DNA of 64,000 nt from Haematococcus lacustris (Eukaryota > Chlorophyta > Chlorophyceae > Chlamydomonadales > Haematococcaceae): positions 211,325 through 275,324 of the forward strand of contig JASKMD010000036.1 of NCBI GenBank assembly GCA_030144725.1, given 5' to 3'. A program made the translations under genes and the position numbers. Shown piece by piece: positions 33,177 through 45,023 of the stretch. Below the pieces are notes generated by a model. That model was not told the origin of the DNA and searched no databases. It saw only the letters and a program-made list of their open reading frames with translations. Within the stretch, counting starts at the first letter, position 1; every line of letters begins with the position of its first letter.

Positions 33177-34251
33177 TCAAGGCAGGTTATGCACGGCCTT
33201 GTACCTAGACAAGATCTGGGGAGCACCAGCCAGCATAGCCTCTGGCTCCCAGGTGTTGTAGGTGTCGTCGTAGCCTGTCCACTTGACCAGGTACTCCATG
33301 CGCTTCTTGAAACGTACCTGCCTGTGGTTCAGCAGGCTATGCACTTCATAGTGAGGCGCATCTTCCAGCCACTCCATTACAGGAGGGGGGTGAAACCCCG
33401 TGGCTACCAGTGTACTTTTAAGAAGTGACACATGGAACACAGGATGTAACCTGCTCATGGTGGGAGGTAACTCCAACCTGTAGGCAGCCTCACCTAGCTT
33501 GCCTGTGACCTTGAAAGGCCCTACATACCTGGGCAAGAACTTACGTGCTTTGCCAGGTGCATTGCGCAGGTTCTTGGTGCTCAGCAGGACGCTGTCACCC
33601 AAGCTGAACGTGACATCACGCCTACGCTTATTCGCATACCTTTGTTGGCGGTCCTGAGCCACCCTCATGCACTCCTGAGCATGCTTTACCTCATGCTCCC
33701 ACTTCTTGGCAAAGCTCTCAGCGGAGGGAGATAGGCACGGCCTGGGCAGCTTATGCAGCACAGGTGTAATGGGTGACTGTCCATAGTTCACCAGGAATGG
33801 TGTGGACTGAATAGACTCTTGCCATGAATTATTAATAGCAAACTCGGCAAAGGCTAAATGCCTAGGCCAATCTTCTTGAGTAGGTAGGATATAATGTCTA
33901 AGCATTTCTTCCACGATTTGATTTGTGCGTTCAGTCTGACCATCTGACTGAGGATGATACGCAGTGCTGAAAGCAGGGTCTACACCAATCAGCTTTCTGA
34001 CCTCAATCCAGAACTGGTTGTTAAAGGTAGCACCACGATCAGAGATGGTCACTTTAGAAAGGCCATGGTATTTAAATACATGGTCAATGTATAATTCAGC
34101 GAATTCCTTAGCATCCATGGCTTCAATGCATGGGATTAGGTGAACCATCTTTGATAGACGATCCACGACCACACAGATAGAATCATAGCCATGCACACCG
34201 ACTGGAAGCTTAACCACCAAATCCATGGTGACAGATTCCCAGCGGTACCCA
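33177..34251 (-). CDS. Ty3/gypsy chromovirus integrase with chromodomain (C-terminal part of pol)
   Basis: The product inserts the element's cDNA into chromosomal DNA. The core has VVVDRLSK, TISDRGATF and GQTERTNQ, which supply the D, D and E of the DD35E site (first Asp in VVVDR, second in SDRG, Glu in TERTNQ). RYVGPFKV is the GPY/F module. EYLVKWTGYDDTYNTWEPE at the C-terminus is a chromodomain with the aromatic Tyr/Trp positions, which usually tethers integration to marked chromatin. The frame enters at RWESVTMDLVV, just before the Met at 34226, and is cut at 34251 by element X1. Protease, RT and RNase H would lie on the far side of X1, outside the window. No stop interrupts what remains. 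Confidence 0.9.
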
Positions 34252-34415
34252 CACTCCTACAATTTAGGCCCTGCGTTTCTCCCTGCGCTTTGGCCGACCT
34301 TGTCCAAATGGGCTGAAACTCAGCCAGTTGGTAGCTTATGATGTAAGGAATCCATCCCAAAAAGAATCAGGTCAAAAAAGTCAAAGGCTGAGGCTGGGCG
34401 GCCCGTGGCGTTTAC
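34252..34415 (+). repeat. Left terminal repeat of X1
   Basis: Nearly identical to 38766-38930 and to the reverse complement of 62531-62694. It shares the variant CTTGTCCAAATGGGC with the X2 right end. Confidence 0.85.
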
Positions 34416-35410
34416 GCAGGGACGGATGCAGGGATGGAGGGGGGGGCGCAGGGACAAACGCAGGGATGGAAGGGGGGGTGCAGGGACGAGTGCAGGGACG
34501 ACTTGGGGGCGCAGGGACGAACGCAGGGATGGAGGGGGGGGTGCAGGGACGAACGCAGGGATGGAGGGGGGGCGCAGGGACGAACGCAGGGACCAGTGCA
34601 GGGACGAGTGCAGGGATGACGGGCGCAGGGACGAAAGCAGGGATGAGCGCAGGGACGAGCGCAGGGATTATGGGCGCAGGGATGAGCGCAGTGATGAGCG
34701 CAGGGACGAGCGCAGGGATGAGCGCAGGGATGAGCGCAGGGATGACGGGCGCAGGGACGAGTGCAGGGATGAGCGCAGGGACGAGCGCAGGGATTATTGG
34801 CGCAGGGATGAGCGCAGGGACGAGCGCAGGGACAAATGCAGGGACGAGCGCAGGGATGGCGGGCGCAGGGACGAGCGCAGGGATGAGCGCAGGGACGAGC
34901 GCAGGGACGAACGCAGGGACGAGTGCAGGGATTGCGGGCGCAGGGACGAGTGCAGGGATGAGCGCAGGGACGAATGCAGGGATTTCGGGCGCAGGGACGA
35001 GTGCAGGGATGACTGGCGCAGGGACGAGTGCAGGGACGAGCGTAGGGACGAGTGCAGGGACGAGTGCAGGGACGAGTGCAGGGACGGGTGCAGGGACGAG
35101 CGCAGGGACGAATGCAGGGACGAGTGCAGGGATGGAAGGAGGGACGCAGGGACGTGTGCAGGGACGAGTGCAGGGACGAGTGCAGGGACGAGTTCAGGGA
35201 CGAGCGCAGGGACGAGCGCAGGGATTACGGTCGCAGGGACGAGTGCAGGGATGAGTGCAGGAACGAGTGCAGGGACAAATGCAGGGACGAGTGCAGGGAT
35301 GGAAGGAGGGACGCAGGGACGTGTGCAGGGATGACCTGGGGGTGCAGGGACGAATGCAGGGATGGAGGTGGGGGTGCAGGGACGAGTGCAGGGACGAGTG
35401 TAGTGATGAT
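34416..35410 (+). repeat. Subterminal 12-bp minisatellite of X1 (GCAGGGACGAGC type)
   Basis: Roughly 80 tandem copies of GCAGGGACGAGY or GCAGGGATGAGC occur here, with occasional 9-11 bp variants such as GATTATGGGC. The long open frames here (Gly-Thr-Ser-Ala and Arg-Asp-Glu repeats) only reflect a period divisible by three. Confidence 0.9.
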
Positions 35411-35478
35411 GGGCGCAACTTGATTACAATCAGCACATTCTCATCATTATGATGTGGCCTGAACGACAGTTACAGTGT

Positions 35479-38400
35479 CTAGTGCTGCTTGCTGAGGCTG
35501 TTGTATGGAACAAAGTACATGTCCCCATGGCCCTCGCCTGTGGGGAAGAAGGACACAAACAGAGTGTGCAACTGCTCCCCATTCACTGCAAACCACTCAT
35601 CAGGACCAGCACCTGCCTCCTTTGTCTTGAACTTGGCGCGCCGATGGTAGGGTAGGGTTGCCTGGGTTGGCTGCTCCTGTGGGACGGCGGCTGGCCCCTT
35701 GGCCACACGGCTTGAGCGGCGTTGTCCTCCTTTGGCCCCACCATTGTGGGGGGGCAGAACAGAGGGGCCAGCACCGTCTGGCGGAGCTGCTGCTGCTGCT
35801 GCCTCTGCTTCTCCTGCTGCTGCCGCTGCTGCTGCTGCCCCTGCTCCTCCTGCTGTTGCTTCTGCTGCTGCTTCTCCTGCTGCTGCTGTTGCTGCAACCG
35901 CTGCTGTTGCAGCTGCTGGTTTTGGACCTGTTGCCCGCCGTTTGGCCGCTGTGTCCTGTGGGGCTGGTCTCTTGCGCCTGGGTGTGCGTGCTGCGGCTGC
36001 TGCTGCTGCCTTTGCTGTCTCTGGTTCAGGGCCCATGCCATGCAACAAGTTGGGCAGGCCACCCACAGGGTAGACGGGGAACAGCCTTGCGATGGCCACT
36101 CGCAGGAAGCGGCCTGGGATGAATGGATGCTCTAGTCGCACCCAGAACTGAATGTGGGCAGCATACTCGTTCACAGTGGACAAGCTGGCTCTGTAGTAGT
36201 ACTTATCCATGGCCCAGCTGTTGTTGCGCTTTTCTGCACGCTTGTACGCCACACTGAACATCAGCTGCTGTGTGCACTCTGCACGGGTGAAGTACCATAC
36301 CCGCCCTGGCACGTTAGGGGGCTGGGCTGGAGCACCACAGGTGGCAGGGGGAGTAGAGAACAGGTCGAGCACATCCTGCTCACACCAGCCGCTGCCCTCA
36401 CCATTCAACCCAGCGTTGAGCTCCCCCACCATAGTGCAGACCGCCTGGCGCACCCACTGCTCCCCACCCGTGACTGGGCACTGACGGTATCCAGCGCCAA
36501 CCAATTGGCAGTTCCTCTCTGCTTCTGGCTGTGCGTCCTCCACTGTGGTGGGGGCCCGGACCTGACCTGCTCCACCGATGGGGCGCTCCACCAGTTTCCT
36601 TGCCTCATCCCCTGCCCCCCCCCGCTGTGACCCCATCGGCTCACCCTCTGCTCCCTGCTGCGATTGGTGCCCACCCTCCTCATCCTCCCCATCCTGCAGC
36701 GCCCGGATCTTGTGCAGGAAACGCTGAGCTTGGCGGTACACCTTCTCACGCAGGCAGGCTGAGAGGCCAATGGTAGAACCAGGTGCATGCTTGCCTCCCC
36801 AGCGCTTCATGTACTGCATGGCACGCTCCAACCAAAACTCAGCATCACGAAAGCTGCGGCCACGTTGCAGCTCTTGATACAGCAGCCTGCGCACATCACA
36901 ACAAGCAATGCACTGCATTAGAAATCATAGGTACATGGTAAGTGAGCATCATAGTTACCTTTGGAGGGGTGTTATAGGCTATCTTATTCGTGGTCATAAA
37001 CTAGGAGGGGCTATTGGTCTCGAAGATGGTGGAGTAGCTGACATCAACGCCCTACTGCTCACTCACCGGCATACACACATATGGAGGTTGGGAGAGAACA
37101 TGTGGGCCGGGACATGCAGCTCCACCTTGTGTTTCTCCAGCTTCTTAGCGTAGTCGAGCAGGTTGTCGAAGCCCTTTTGGATGTTGGCCTCCACTGTTGC
37201 AGGTGTGTCAGCACCTGGCAAAAGTAGCATTTGACTGTGTTATCAGAGCACTCCATGATGGTGATCATTATGGTGGTCCTGGTAACATCAGTACCTCAGC
37301 TACATCTACAACCTACATACCTGGCGTCAGATAGTGCAGCACGGCTTGGACCAGGTGCTCCCACAGCTCAAAGTGAAGTCGCCGGCTGGATGTGTTGCGC
37401 TTGATGATGTCCAAGAACACGTACTCCCACTCATGCTTGAGGAAGTTCATGTAGTCGTCCATGATCCAGGCACTGCAATGCAAACACAACATATTCATCT
37501 CGTGTGTATATGCTCCTACCTTAAGCACAATTAGTCACAGATTACAAACATTGCATTGCAACTCCTTGTCTTACACTCCTGTGCTGCCCTAGTCCCAGTT
37601 ATGCTAGTGTTGCTCCCATTGCCCCTGTTGATTTGTCATCGTACCTGCATTTGACGCTGTGATGGGGCTTGCGTCCGTAGTCAACTGGCACGCGGATGTG
37701 CTTGAAGCGCTCCTCAATGAGCTTGCGTTCATGGGTGTCAAAAGGGCTGTTCTCCTTGGTAGAAAGCAGCCACAGCAGGTGGTTTTTAACCAGCCCAAAA
37801 AGCAGGCCGTGGGCTATGGGCACGACATGGACCCACGTGCCCTCCACGTACCGAAGGAACTCCAGGATGAGAGCAGGGCGGTTACAGCCATGCTGGCCAG
37901 GCTTCAGGCCCACATGCTCCTGACCCCCATGCTGTAGAGCGGCCTTCACCAGGTCTCCCCGCAGCTTGAACTCCTCAGCCGTCAGGCGCATGCACGCATC
38001 CATCATATGCACCTTGGCTGGTGCTGCCTCGCCTGCAGCCAGAGGCGTTGGAGGTCTGACTGCTGGGGGGATTGTAGGTGCGTCCACAGGTTCGACGTAG
38101 CCCATGGGATGGACTCCTTCCTTGCCATGCTTTGGGGTACTGAGCCAGCACCACATGCAGTTCATGTTGGCGCCCGCTTGCATGCCACCAGACCAAGCAG
38201 CCCTGCAACCGCAGGGTGCCACATGTGGTGAAGACGTTGTGAGGCCTGCCACATAGTGCACCCCTGGCTGTAACAACTTGCCTGGCTGGAGTGTCTGCCA
38301 CCAGACTGATCACGATAGGGTACAGCCGGGGGCCCTCAGCGGGGCGGTCGCCAAAGGCCTCACTGCGCCAATGGACGTGCTTGGAGCTGTCTGATCCCAG

Positions 38401-38765
38401 CGCTCCCTGGAAAGCCTCAAAGATGGGCTTCATGTAGCCAGTGACATGCGAGTCAGCTGAAGTCTTGTTGTCGATGATGACGCCCAGGATGGCCCAGGTG
38501 TCGTCCTTGCCCCGCACATGATCTGGGACGTCCACCAACTGGAGCTCACAGACAACAAAACACAAGGCGGGCATGAGTGAAAAGTTATGCATGGTGTCAA
38601 CCTGCATGGACTGGCTGGGTGTTGCACTGATGGTTGTGTATGTAGGGGCAAGTCAATGTTTGGTGTCAAGGATACTAGGTTGATTGCTCACCTGCATGAC
38701 AATCACTCCCACTGATTTCTTGTTGATGCTCACCCAGTCCAGCCCTAAGCTGACCCTCACAGCGT
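35479..38765 (-). pseudogene. X1 Tnp2/CACTA-like transposase, 5' end cut off by X2
   Basis: This carries the same exons as the X2 gene at 45024-49505. Reading from the break: RVSLGLDWVSINKKSVGVIVMQ's exon is cut near its 5' end; then come VDTMHNF through VADTPAR, the CMWCWL exon, the HSVKC exon end, AWIMDDYMNFLKH-like and LLDYAKKLEKHK-like exons, and a last exon (35479 to about 36910) with RLLYQELQRGRSF, FWLERAMQYMKRW and an Ala-rich, low-complexity tail. The GC-AG intron after VADTPAR is kept. The remaining upstream exons are also missing on the far side of X2, where about 1.7 kb is deleted relative to X2, so the gene cannot be functional. Confidence 0.7.
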
Positions 38766-38942
38766 CACTCCTACAATTTAGGCCCTGCGTTTCTCCCTGC
38801 GCTTTGGCCGACTTTGTCCGTTTGGGCTGAAACTCGGCCAGTTGGTAGCTTGTGATGTAAGGAATCCATCCCAAAAGAAATCAGGTCAAAAAAGTCAAAG
38901 GCTGAGGCTGGGCGGCCCGTGGCGTTTACGCAGGGACGGATG
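38766..38942 (+). repeat. Left terminal inverted repeat of X2
   Basis: About 177 bp, pairing with 62518-62694 with few mismatches. It ends in the first minisatellite units (GCAGGGACGGATG), where element Y is inserted. Confidence 0.88.
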
Positions 38943-39086
38943 CACTCGTAGGAATTAGCAGCCAGGCCCCTGGACCGACTTTAGCCGTTTGGGCTGAAAC
39001 TTTGCCCACGTGTAGCTTGTAATGTAAGCAAGTCAATCACAAAAAAATCAGGCCAAAAATGTCAAAGGCTGGGGCTGGGGGGTATT

Positions 39087-39735
39087 GTTCAGTGCGTTCA
39101 GTGCACGGTTCAGTGCGTTCAGTGCACGATTCAGTGCGTTCAGTGCACGATTCAGTGCGTCCAGTGCACGATTCAGTGCGTTGAGTGCACGAGTTCAGTG
39201 CGTTCAGTGCACGATTCAGTGCGTTCAGTCCAAGGTTCAGTGCGTTCAGTGCACGATTCATTGCGTTCAGTCCAATGTTCAGTGCGTTCAGTGCTAGATT
39301 CAGTGCGTTCAGTGCTAGGTTCAGTGCGTTCAGTGCAAGGTTCAGTGCGTTCAGTCCAAGGTTCAGTGCGTTCAGTGCAATGTTCAGTGCGTTCAGTGCT
39401 AGGCTCAGTGCGTTCAGTGCTAGGTTCAGTGCGTTCAGTGCTAGGTTCAGTGCGTTGAGTGCAATGTTCAGTGCGTTCAATCCAAGGTTCAGTGCGTTCA
39501 GTGCAATGTTCAGTGCGTTCAGTGCTATGTTCAGTGTGTCGAGTGCTAGGTTCAGTGCGTTCAGTGCTAGGTTCAGTGCCTTCAGTGTTATGTTCAGTGC
39601 GTTGAGTGTTGTGTTCAGTCTGTTGAGTGCTATGTTCAGTGTGTTGAGTGTTATGTTCAGTGTGTTCAGTTCATGTGTTCAGTGTGTTGAGTGTTGTGTT
39701 CAGTGCGTTCAGTGCTGTGTTCAGTGTGTTCAGGG
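39087..39735 (+). repeat. Left subterminal minisatellite of Y (GTTCAGTGC-based)
   Basis: Tandem units of about 18-20 bp are built from GTTCAGTGC doublets, with linkers such as ACGA, TAG or AAG. The mirrored array lies at 42597-43665. Confidence 0.9.
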
Positions 39736-40506
39736 CGTGCATGGTCGTGATCAGATCGGCAGCAAGACTGGCTGCTCGGATGAGTATGTAGAGTGCATTG
39801 ACTTAACCCTTCTGCAACTATATTCTGGTTTTTGTATTGGCGGCGGGGTGGTGGTGGTGGGGGATGCAATGGGGCCATGCAAGTTAGACATGAAACATGA
39901 AAGATAAATCTCTGTACACAACGTCTAGCGTCGGTGCTAGTCAGGCTAGATTCGCGACCCGTAGCTAGGTAGCCAAGTGGGCGCCAAGCTCTGAAACCGA
40001 CCTCTTCTTGCAGACAACATCGCAGCCAGGCAGCCACTTTCGCATGCCACATCGCAGCCAGGCAGCCACACTGCAGCCAGGCAGCCACATCTCAGCGGCT
40101 AGCCTCCCAGCCATTTTGCAGCCACGTAGCAGAGTACTTCGCAGCCCCTTTCGCACGCAGCTAGCAGCAGCTAGCCTAGTAGATCTAGCAGACCTTGCAG
40201 CCGACCCTCGAGATCGCAACGCAATACATCGCAACGCAATGCAACGCAATGCAATGCAATGCAACGCAACGCATTATCTCGCAATGACTGACCTACAACA
40301 TGTCACCCTCTTGCCGCAGGTCTCTACACATCCCTTTCCCACGTAGCAGCAGGTAAGACCAAGGTAAGCACCAACGAGGATGAGGCATGGAGGAGCACGG
40401 ATTAAGCGGTGAGTGGCCACCCCCCGCCTTTCAGTGGCCCTTATTTACCAACCTACACAGCCTACACAGCTAGCGTGCCCCGTGTTGCTGCAGGTCTGAC
40501 GGAGTT
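39736..40506. other. Y interior, left: no gene seen; GCAAT-type microsatellite
   Basis: This is mostly unique sequence with short CAGCCAGGCAGC direct repeats (about 40020-40110) and a GCAAC/GCAAT pentamer run (40216-40275). The only open frames are short and compositionally biased. I see no function. Confidence 0.6.
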
Positions 40507-41354
40507 CCCTCCCTCCCTCCCTCCCTCCCTCCCTCCCTCCCCCCTCCCTCCCTCCCTCCCTCCTCCCTCCCTCCCTCCCTCCCTCCCTCCCTCCCTCCCT
40601 CCTCCCTCCCCTCCCTCCCTCCCTCCCTCCCTCCCTCCCTCCCCTCCCTCCCTCCCTCCCTCCCTCCCTCCCTCCCTCCCTCCCTCCCTCCCTCCCTCCC
40701 TCCCTCCCTCCCTCCCTCCCTCCCTCCCTCCCTCCCTCCCTCCCTCCCTCCCTCCCTCCCTCCCTCCCTCCCTCCCTCCCTCCTCCCTCCCTCCCTCCCT
40801 CCCTCCCTCCCTCCCTCCCTCCCTCCCTCCCTCCCTCCCTCCCTCCCTCCCTCCCTCCCTCCCTCCCTCCCTCCCTCCCTCCCTCCCTCCCTCCCTCCCT
40901 CCCTCCCTCCCTCCCTCCCTCCCTCCCTCCCTCCCTCCCTCCCTCCCTCCCTCCCTCCCTCCCTCCCTCCCTCCCTCCCTCCCTCCCTCCCTCCCTCCCT
41001 CCCTCCCTCCCTCCCTCCCTCCCTCCCTCCCTCCCTCCCTCCCTCCCTCCCTCCCTCCCTCCCTCCCTCCCTCCCTCCCTCCCTCCCTCCCTCCCTCCCT
41101 CCCTCCCTCCCTCCCTCCCTCCCTCCCTCCCTCCCTCCCTCCCTCCCTCCCTCCCTCCCTCCCTCCCTCCCTCCCTCCCTCCCTCCCTCCCTCCCTCCCT
41201 CCCTCCCTCCCTCCCTCCCTCCCTCCCTCCCTCCCTCCCTCCCTCCCTCCCTCCCTCCCTCCCTCCCTCCCTCCCTCCCTCCCTCCCTCCCTCCCTCCCT
41301 CCCTCCCTCCCTCCCTCCCTCCCTCCCTCCCTCCCTCCCTCCCTCCCTCCCTCC
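40507..41354 (+). repeat. (CCCT)n microsatellite, about 850 bp
   Basis: A nearly unbroken CCCT run with a few TCC slips at its left end. Long frames on both strands (SLPP and GREG repeats) are artefacts. Such length is prone to assembly error. Confidence 0.97.
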
Positions 41355-42596
41355 TCCCTGCCCTGCCCCGCCCCAATTGACCCCGGCGCTGCCCACCACC
41401 AACAACAACTCCCCCCCCCCCCCTCAAACAGACGCCCATTCTTCGCCCTCTTCTCCCTCTTCTCCCCGGCCTTTTGCTCCCTTCATCCTTCCTGTCAGTG
41501 AGTTGCTACTGATGGCTACAGGTAAGGAGTGAATGGCTAGCCCACTGTCTAACCCGTGTCCCTCATTACCCTTTCCTTATTGCTAGTACGCCATGTGTTT
41601 GCTGCAGGTCCGACGGTCTCACCTAGTACCCTGAGCCCCTCTCCCTTCCCTTTCCCCCACACCCCACCCTCCTACCCTACCCTCACCCTACCGCCCCCCA
41701 CCCCACCCCACCCCACCCCACCCCACCCCACCCCTACCCTCATCACCCTCTTCTCTCCGCCCTTTCTCTCCCTATCTCCTTTCTGCTAGTGAGTGGCTAC
41801 AGGCTACAAGTAATGGGTGGCTTCATTTGACTTGTGGCTACAGGTAAGAAATGAGTGGCTACCAGCATGTGGCTAACACCCGTTTCCTAGCTTGATCTCC
41901 TAACCCACGTGCACGCCCCTTGGCTGCAGGTCTGATGGGCACCTCCCCTCCCTACCCCACATCCCTTTACAACCACCCCCTCCCAGATTGTCAATACACT
42001 TCCTCCCGCCTCCCCTCCCTGCCTTCCCTCAAGCCTTCCCTCCTCGAGCCTCCTCCCTTCTCCCCGTCACCTCCCAAGCAACCTCCCCCCTTCTCCCTGT
42101 CACCTCCCCCTGACATCCCAGCCCCCTCCCTTACCCAAGCAGCCAGAAGAGAGCCCACCCCACCCTTGACGCTCCACCCTACTCTGGTGGGATAATCAGC
42201 CAACAACGCCGCTCAACCCGTGTGGCAAAGAGGGCAGCTGCCGCCCCCCAAGAGCAACAGCCACAGACATGCAAAGCCAAGCCACATCAACGACGTGACA
42301 GATTAATGACGAAGTAGCAGCAGCGCCAGTGGTCTGGGGTTTGCAGGTTGTGTGATGACTGCAACAGTAGTGCAATAGCAGCAATGACTGAAGTGGCATA
42401 AGGCTGACGATAGTGCAGTGGATGCTGTGGGTCACACCCTAGCCATAGGTCACACTCTGGTCATAGGTTACACACTGGCCATGGGTCACACACTGTATAT
42501 GGTCATGCGTGCTGCAGGATATGAGAACATGATGACCATCTTTCTGAACGTCCCGTACATTGGATTAGCACTGAACAGCCTGAACACTAGCACAAA
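41355..42596. other. Y interior, right: repeated CT-rich modules, no gene
   Basis: A block recurs about three times (near 40480, 41600 and 41930). Each starts at GCTGCAGGTCYGAYGG, followed by a C/T-rich stretch, and two are followed by a GGCTACAGGTAAG-like motif. The motifs resemble splice acceptors and donors, so an exon-like module may have been duplicated, but no conserved frame runs through them. A short repeat based on CATAGGTCACACTCTGG lies at about 42428-42500. Confidence 0.5.
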
Positions 42597-43665
42597 ACAT
42601 ATGAACACACTGAACACCTAAACTGAACACACTGAACATTGCACTGAACACACTGAACACAAGCACGGAACACACTGAACACAAGCACTCAACACACTGA
42701 ACACAAGCACTGAACGCACTGAACACAAGCACTGAACGCACTGAACACTAAACTGAACACACTGAACACAAGCAGTGAACGCACTGAACACTAAACTGAA
42801 CACAAGCACTGAACACACTGAACATAGCACTGAACACACTGAACCCTAGCACTGAACGCACTGAACCCTAGCACTGAATGCACTGAACCATGCACTGAAT
42901 ACACTGAACCATGCACTGAACACACTGAACCATCAGCACTGAATGCACTGAACCATGCACTGAACGCACTGAACCCTAGCACTGAATGCACTGAACCATG
43001 CACTGAACACACTGGACCCTAGCACTGAACACACTGAACCATGCACTGAAAACACTGAACCATGCACTGAACACACTGAACCCTAGCACTGAATGCACTG
43101 AACCATGCACTGAACACACTGAACCATGCACTGAATACACTGAACCATGCACTGAACAAACTGAACCATCAGCACTGAATGCACTGAACCATGCACTGAA
43201 CGCACTGAACCCTAGCACTGAATGCACTGAACCATGCACTGAATACACTGAACCATGCACTGAACAAACTGAACATCAGCACTGAATGCACTGAACCATG
43301 CACTGAACGCACTGAACCCTAGCACTGAATGCACTGAACCATGCACTGAACACACTGAACCCTAGCACTGAATGCACTGAACCATGCACTGAACACACTG
43401 AACCCTAGCACTGAATGCACTGAACCATGCACTGAATGCACTGAACCATGCACTGAACAACCTGAACATCAGCACTGAATGCACTGAACCATGCACTGAA
43501 CGCACTGAACCCTTGCACTGAATGCACTGAACCATGCACTGAATGCACTGAACCCATGCACTGAACGCACTGAACCATGCACTGAACACACTGAACCCTA
43601 GCACTGAACACACTGAACCCTAGCACTGAACACACTGAACCCTAGCACTGAATACACTGAACAAA
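42597..43665 (-). repeat. Right subterminal minisatellite of Y
   Basis: The same GTTCAGTGC-based units as the left array, in inverted orientation (here GCACTGAAC with CATGCACTGAATGCACTGAAC variants). Confidence 0.9.
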
Positions 43666-43817
43666 ACGCCACGGATCACTGAGCCCCAACCTTTGACTTT
43701 TTGGGCCTGATTCTTTTTGGGTTGGATTGCTCACATCACAAGCTACCAATGTGCAAAGTTTCAGCCCAAACGGCCAAAGTCGGTCTAGGGGCCTGGCTGC
43801 TAATTCCTACGAGTGTG

Positions 43818-44957
43818 CAGGGATGAAGGGGGGGGCGCAGGGACAGACGCAGGGATGGAAGGGGGGGTGCAGGGACGAGACGCAGGGATGGACGGGGGGG
43901 CGCAGGGACGAACGCAGGGATGGAGGGGGGGGTGCAGGGACGAACGCAGGGATGACCTGGGGCGCAGGGACGAACGCAGGGACGAGTGCAGGGACGGATG
44001 CAGGGATGACGGGCGCAGGGACGAGTGCAGGGATGAGCGCAGGGACGAGCGCAGGGATTTAGGGCGCAGGGACGAGTGCAGGGATGAGCGCAGGGACGAA
44101 CGCAGGGATGAGCGCAGGGACGAGCGCAGGGATTACGGGCGCAGGGACGAGTGCAGGGATGAGCGCAGGGACGAGCGCAGGGATTCGGTGCAGGGAGAGT
44201 GCAGGGACGAGTGCAGGGACGAGCGCAGGGATGAGCGCAGGGACGAGCGCAGGGATTACGGGCGCAGGGACGAGTGCAGGGATGAGCGCAGGGACGAGCG
44301 CAGGGATCAGCGCAGGGACGAATGCAGGGATGACTGGCGCAGGGACGAGTGCAGGGATGAACGCAGGGACGAGTGCAGGGATGAGCGCAGGGACGAGTGC
44401 AGGGATGAGCGCAGGGACGAGTGCAGGGATTAAGGGCGCAGGGACGAGTGCAGGGAATGAGCGCAGGGACGAGCGCAGGGATTACGGGCGCAGGGACGAG
44501 TGCAGGGATGAGGGCGCAGGGACGAGCGCAGGGATTAGGGGCGCAGGGACGAGTGCAGGGATGAGCGCAGGGACGAGTGCAGGGATTAAGGCGCAGGGAC
44601 GAATGCAGGGATGATGGGCGCAGGGACGAGTGCAGGGATGAGCGCAGGGACGAGCGCAGGGATTAAGGGCGCAGGGACGAGTGCAGGGATTAAGGTCGCA
44701 GGGACGAGTGCAGGGACGCAGGTAGTGCAGGGATCGAGCGCAGGGACGAGCGCAGGGATGAGGTCGCAGGGACGAGTGCAGGGATGAGTGCAGGAACGAG
44801 TGCAGGGACGAATGCAGGGACGAGTGCAGGGATGGAAGGAGGGACGCAGGGACGAGTGCAGGGATGACCTGGGGGTGCAGGGACGAATGCAGGGATGGAG
44901 GGGGGGGTGCAGGGACGAGTGCAGGGACGAGTGCAGGGACGAGTGCAGGGATGATGG
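43818..44957 (+). repeat. Left subterminal 12-bp minisatellite of X2
   Basis: GCAGGGACGAGY/GCAGGGATGAGC units as in X1. The array continues the few units left of Y at 38931-38942. Confidence 0.9.
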
Positions 44958-45023
44958 GCGTAACCTGATTACAATTAGCACATTGTCATCATTATGATGT
45001 GGCCTGAACGACAGGGACAGTGT

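Larger units (their letters stand above)
34252..38765. mobile_element. Element X1, left part (CACTC-ended DNA transposon, interrupted by X2)
   Basis: The left end CACTCCTACAATTTAGG at 34252 lies directly against the broken integrase gene. The right end lies beyond the window. X1 matches X2 closely: a 170-bp terminal repeat, a 12-bp minisatellite, then a minus-strand transposase. It is interrupted at 38765 by X2, whose duplication GT occupies 38764-38765, and it continues at 62697. Confidence 0.85.
38943..43815. mobile_element. Element Y: 4.9-kb non-autonomous CACTC-ended transposon inside X2
   Basis: Y starts CACTCGTAGGAATTAGCAGC at 38943 and ends in the inverse at 43815. TG is duplicated at 38941-38942 and 43816-43817; the empty site in X1 (near 34424) reads GGATGCAGGG. 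About 150 bp of each end are inverted repeats and share blocks with the X ends (GTTTGGGCTGAAACT, GGTAGCTTGTGATG, AAGTCAAAGG), so Y and X are relatives. Behind the ends lie inverted arrays of a GTTCAGTGC-based minisatellite. No transposase or other credible gene is present. Confidence 0.88.

Noticed and set aside
34328..35452. Long open frames in the X1, X2 and Y minisatellites (Gly-Thr-Ser-Ala, Arg-Asp-Glu, Phe-Ser-Ala repeats)
   Set aside because: The repeat period is a multiple of three and free of stops, so all frames stay open. Several frames on both strands are open at once.
35658..36135. Leu-rich, Cys-rich and Gln-rich frames over the end of the transposase genes
   Set aside because: They are shadows of the CTG/GCT repeats that encode the Ala-rich tail of the transposase on the minus strand.
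40409..41439. Frames of more than 300 codons over the CCCT tract (SLPP and GREG repeats)
   Set aside because: Pure microsatellite translation on both strands.
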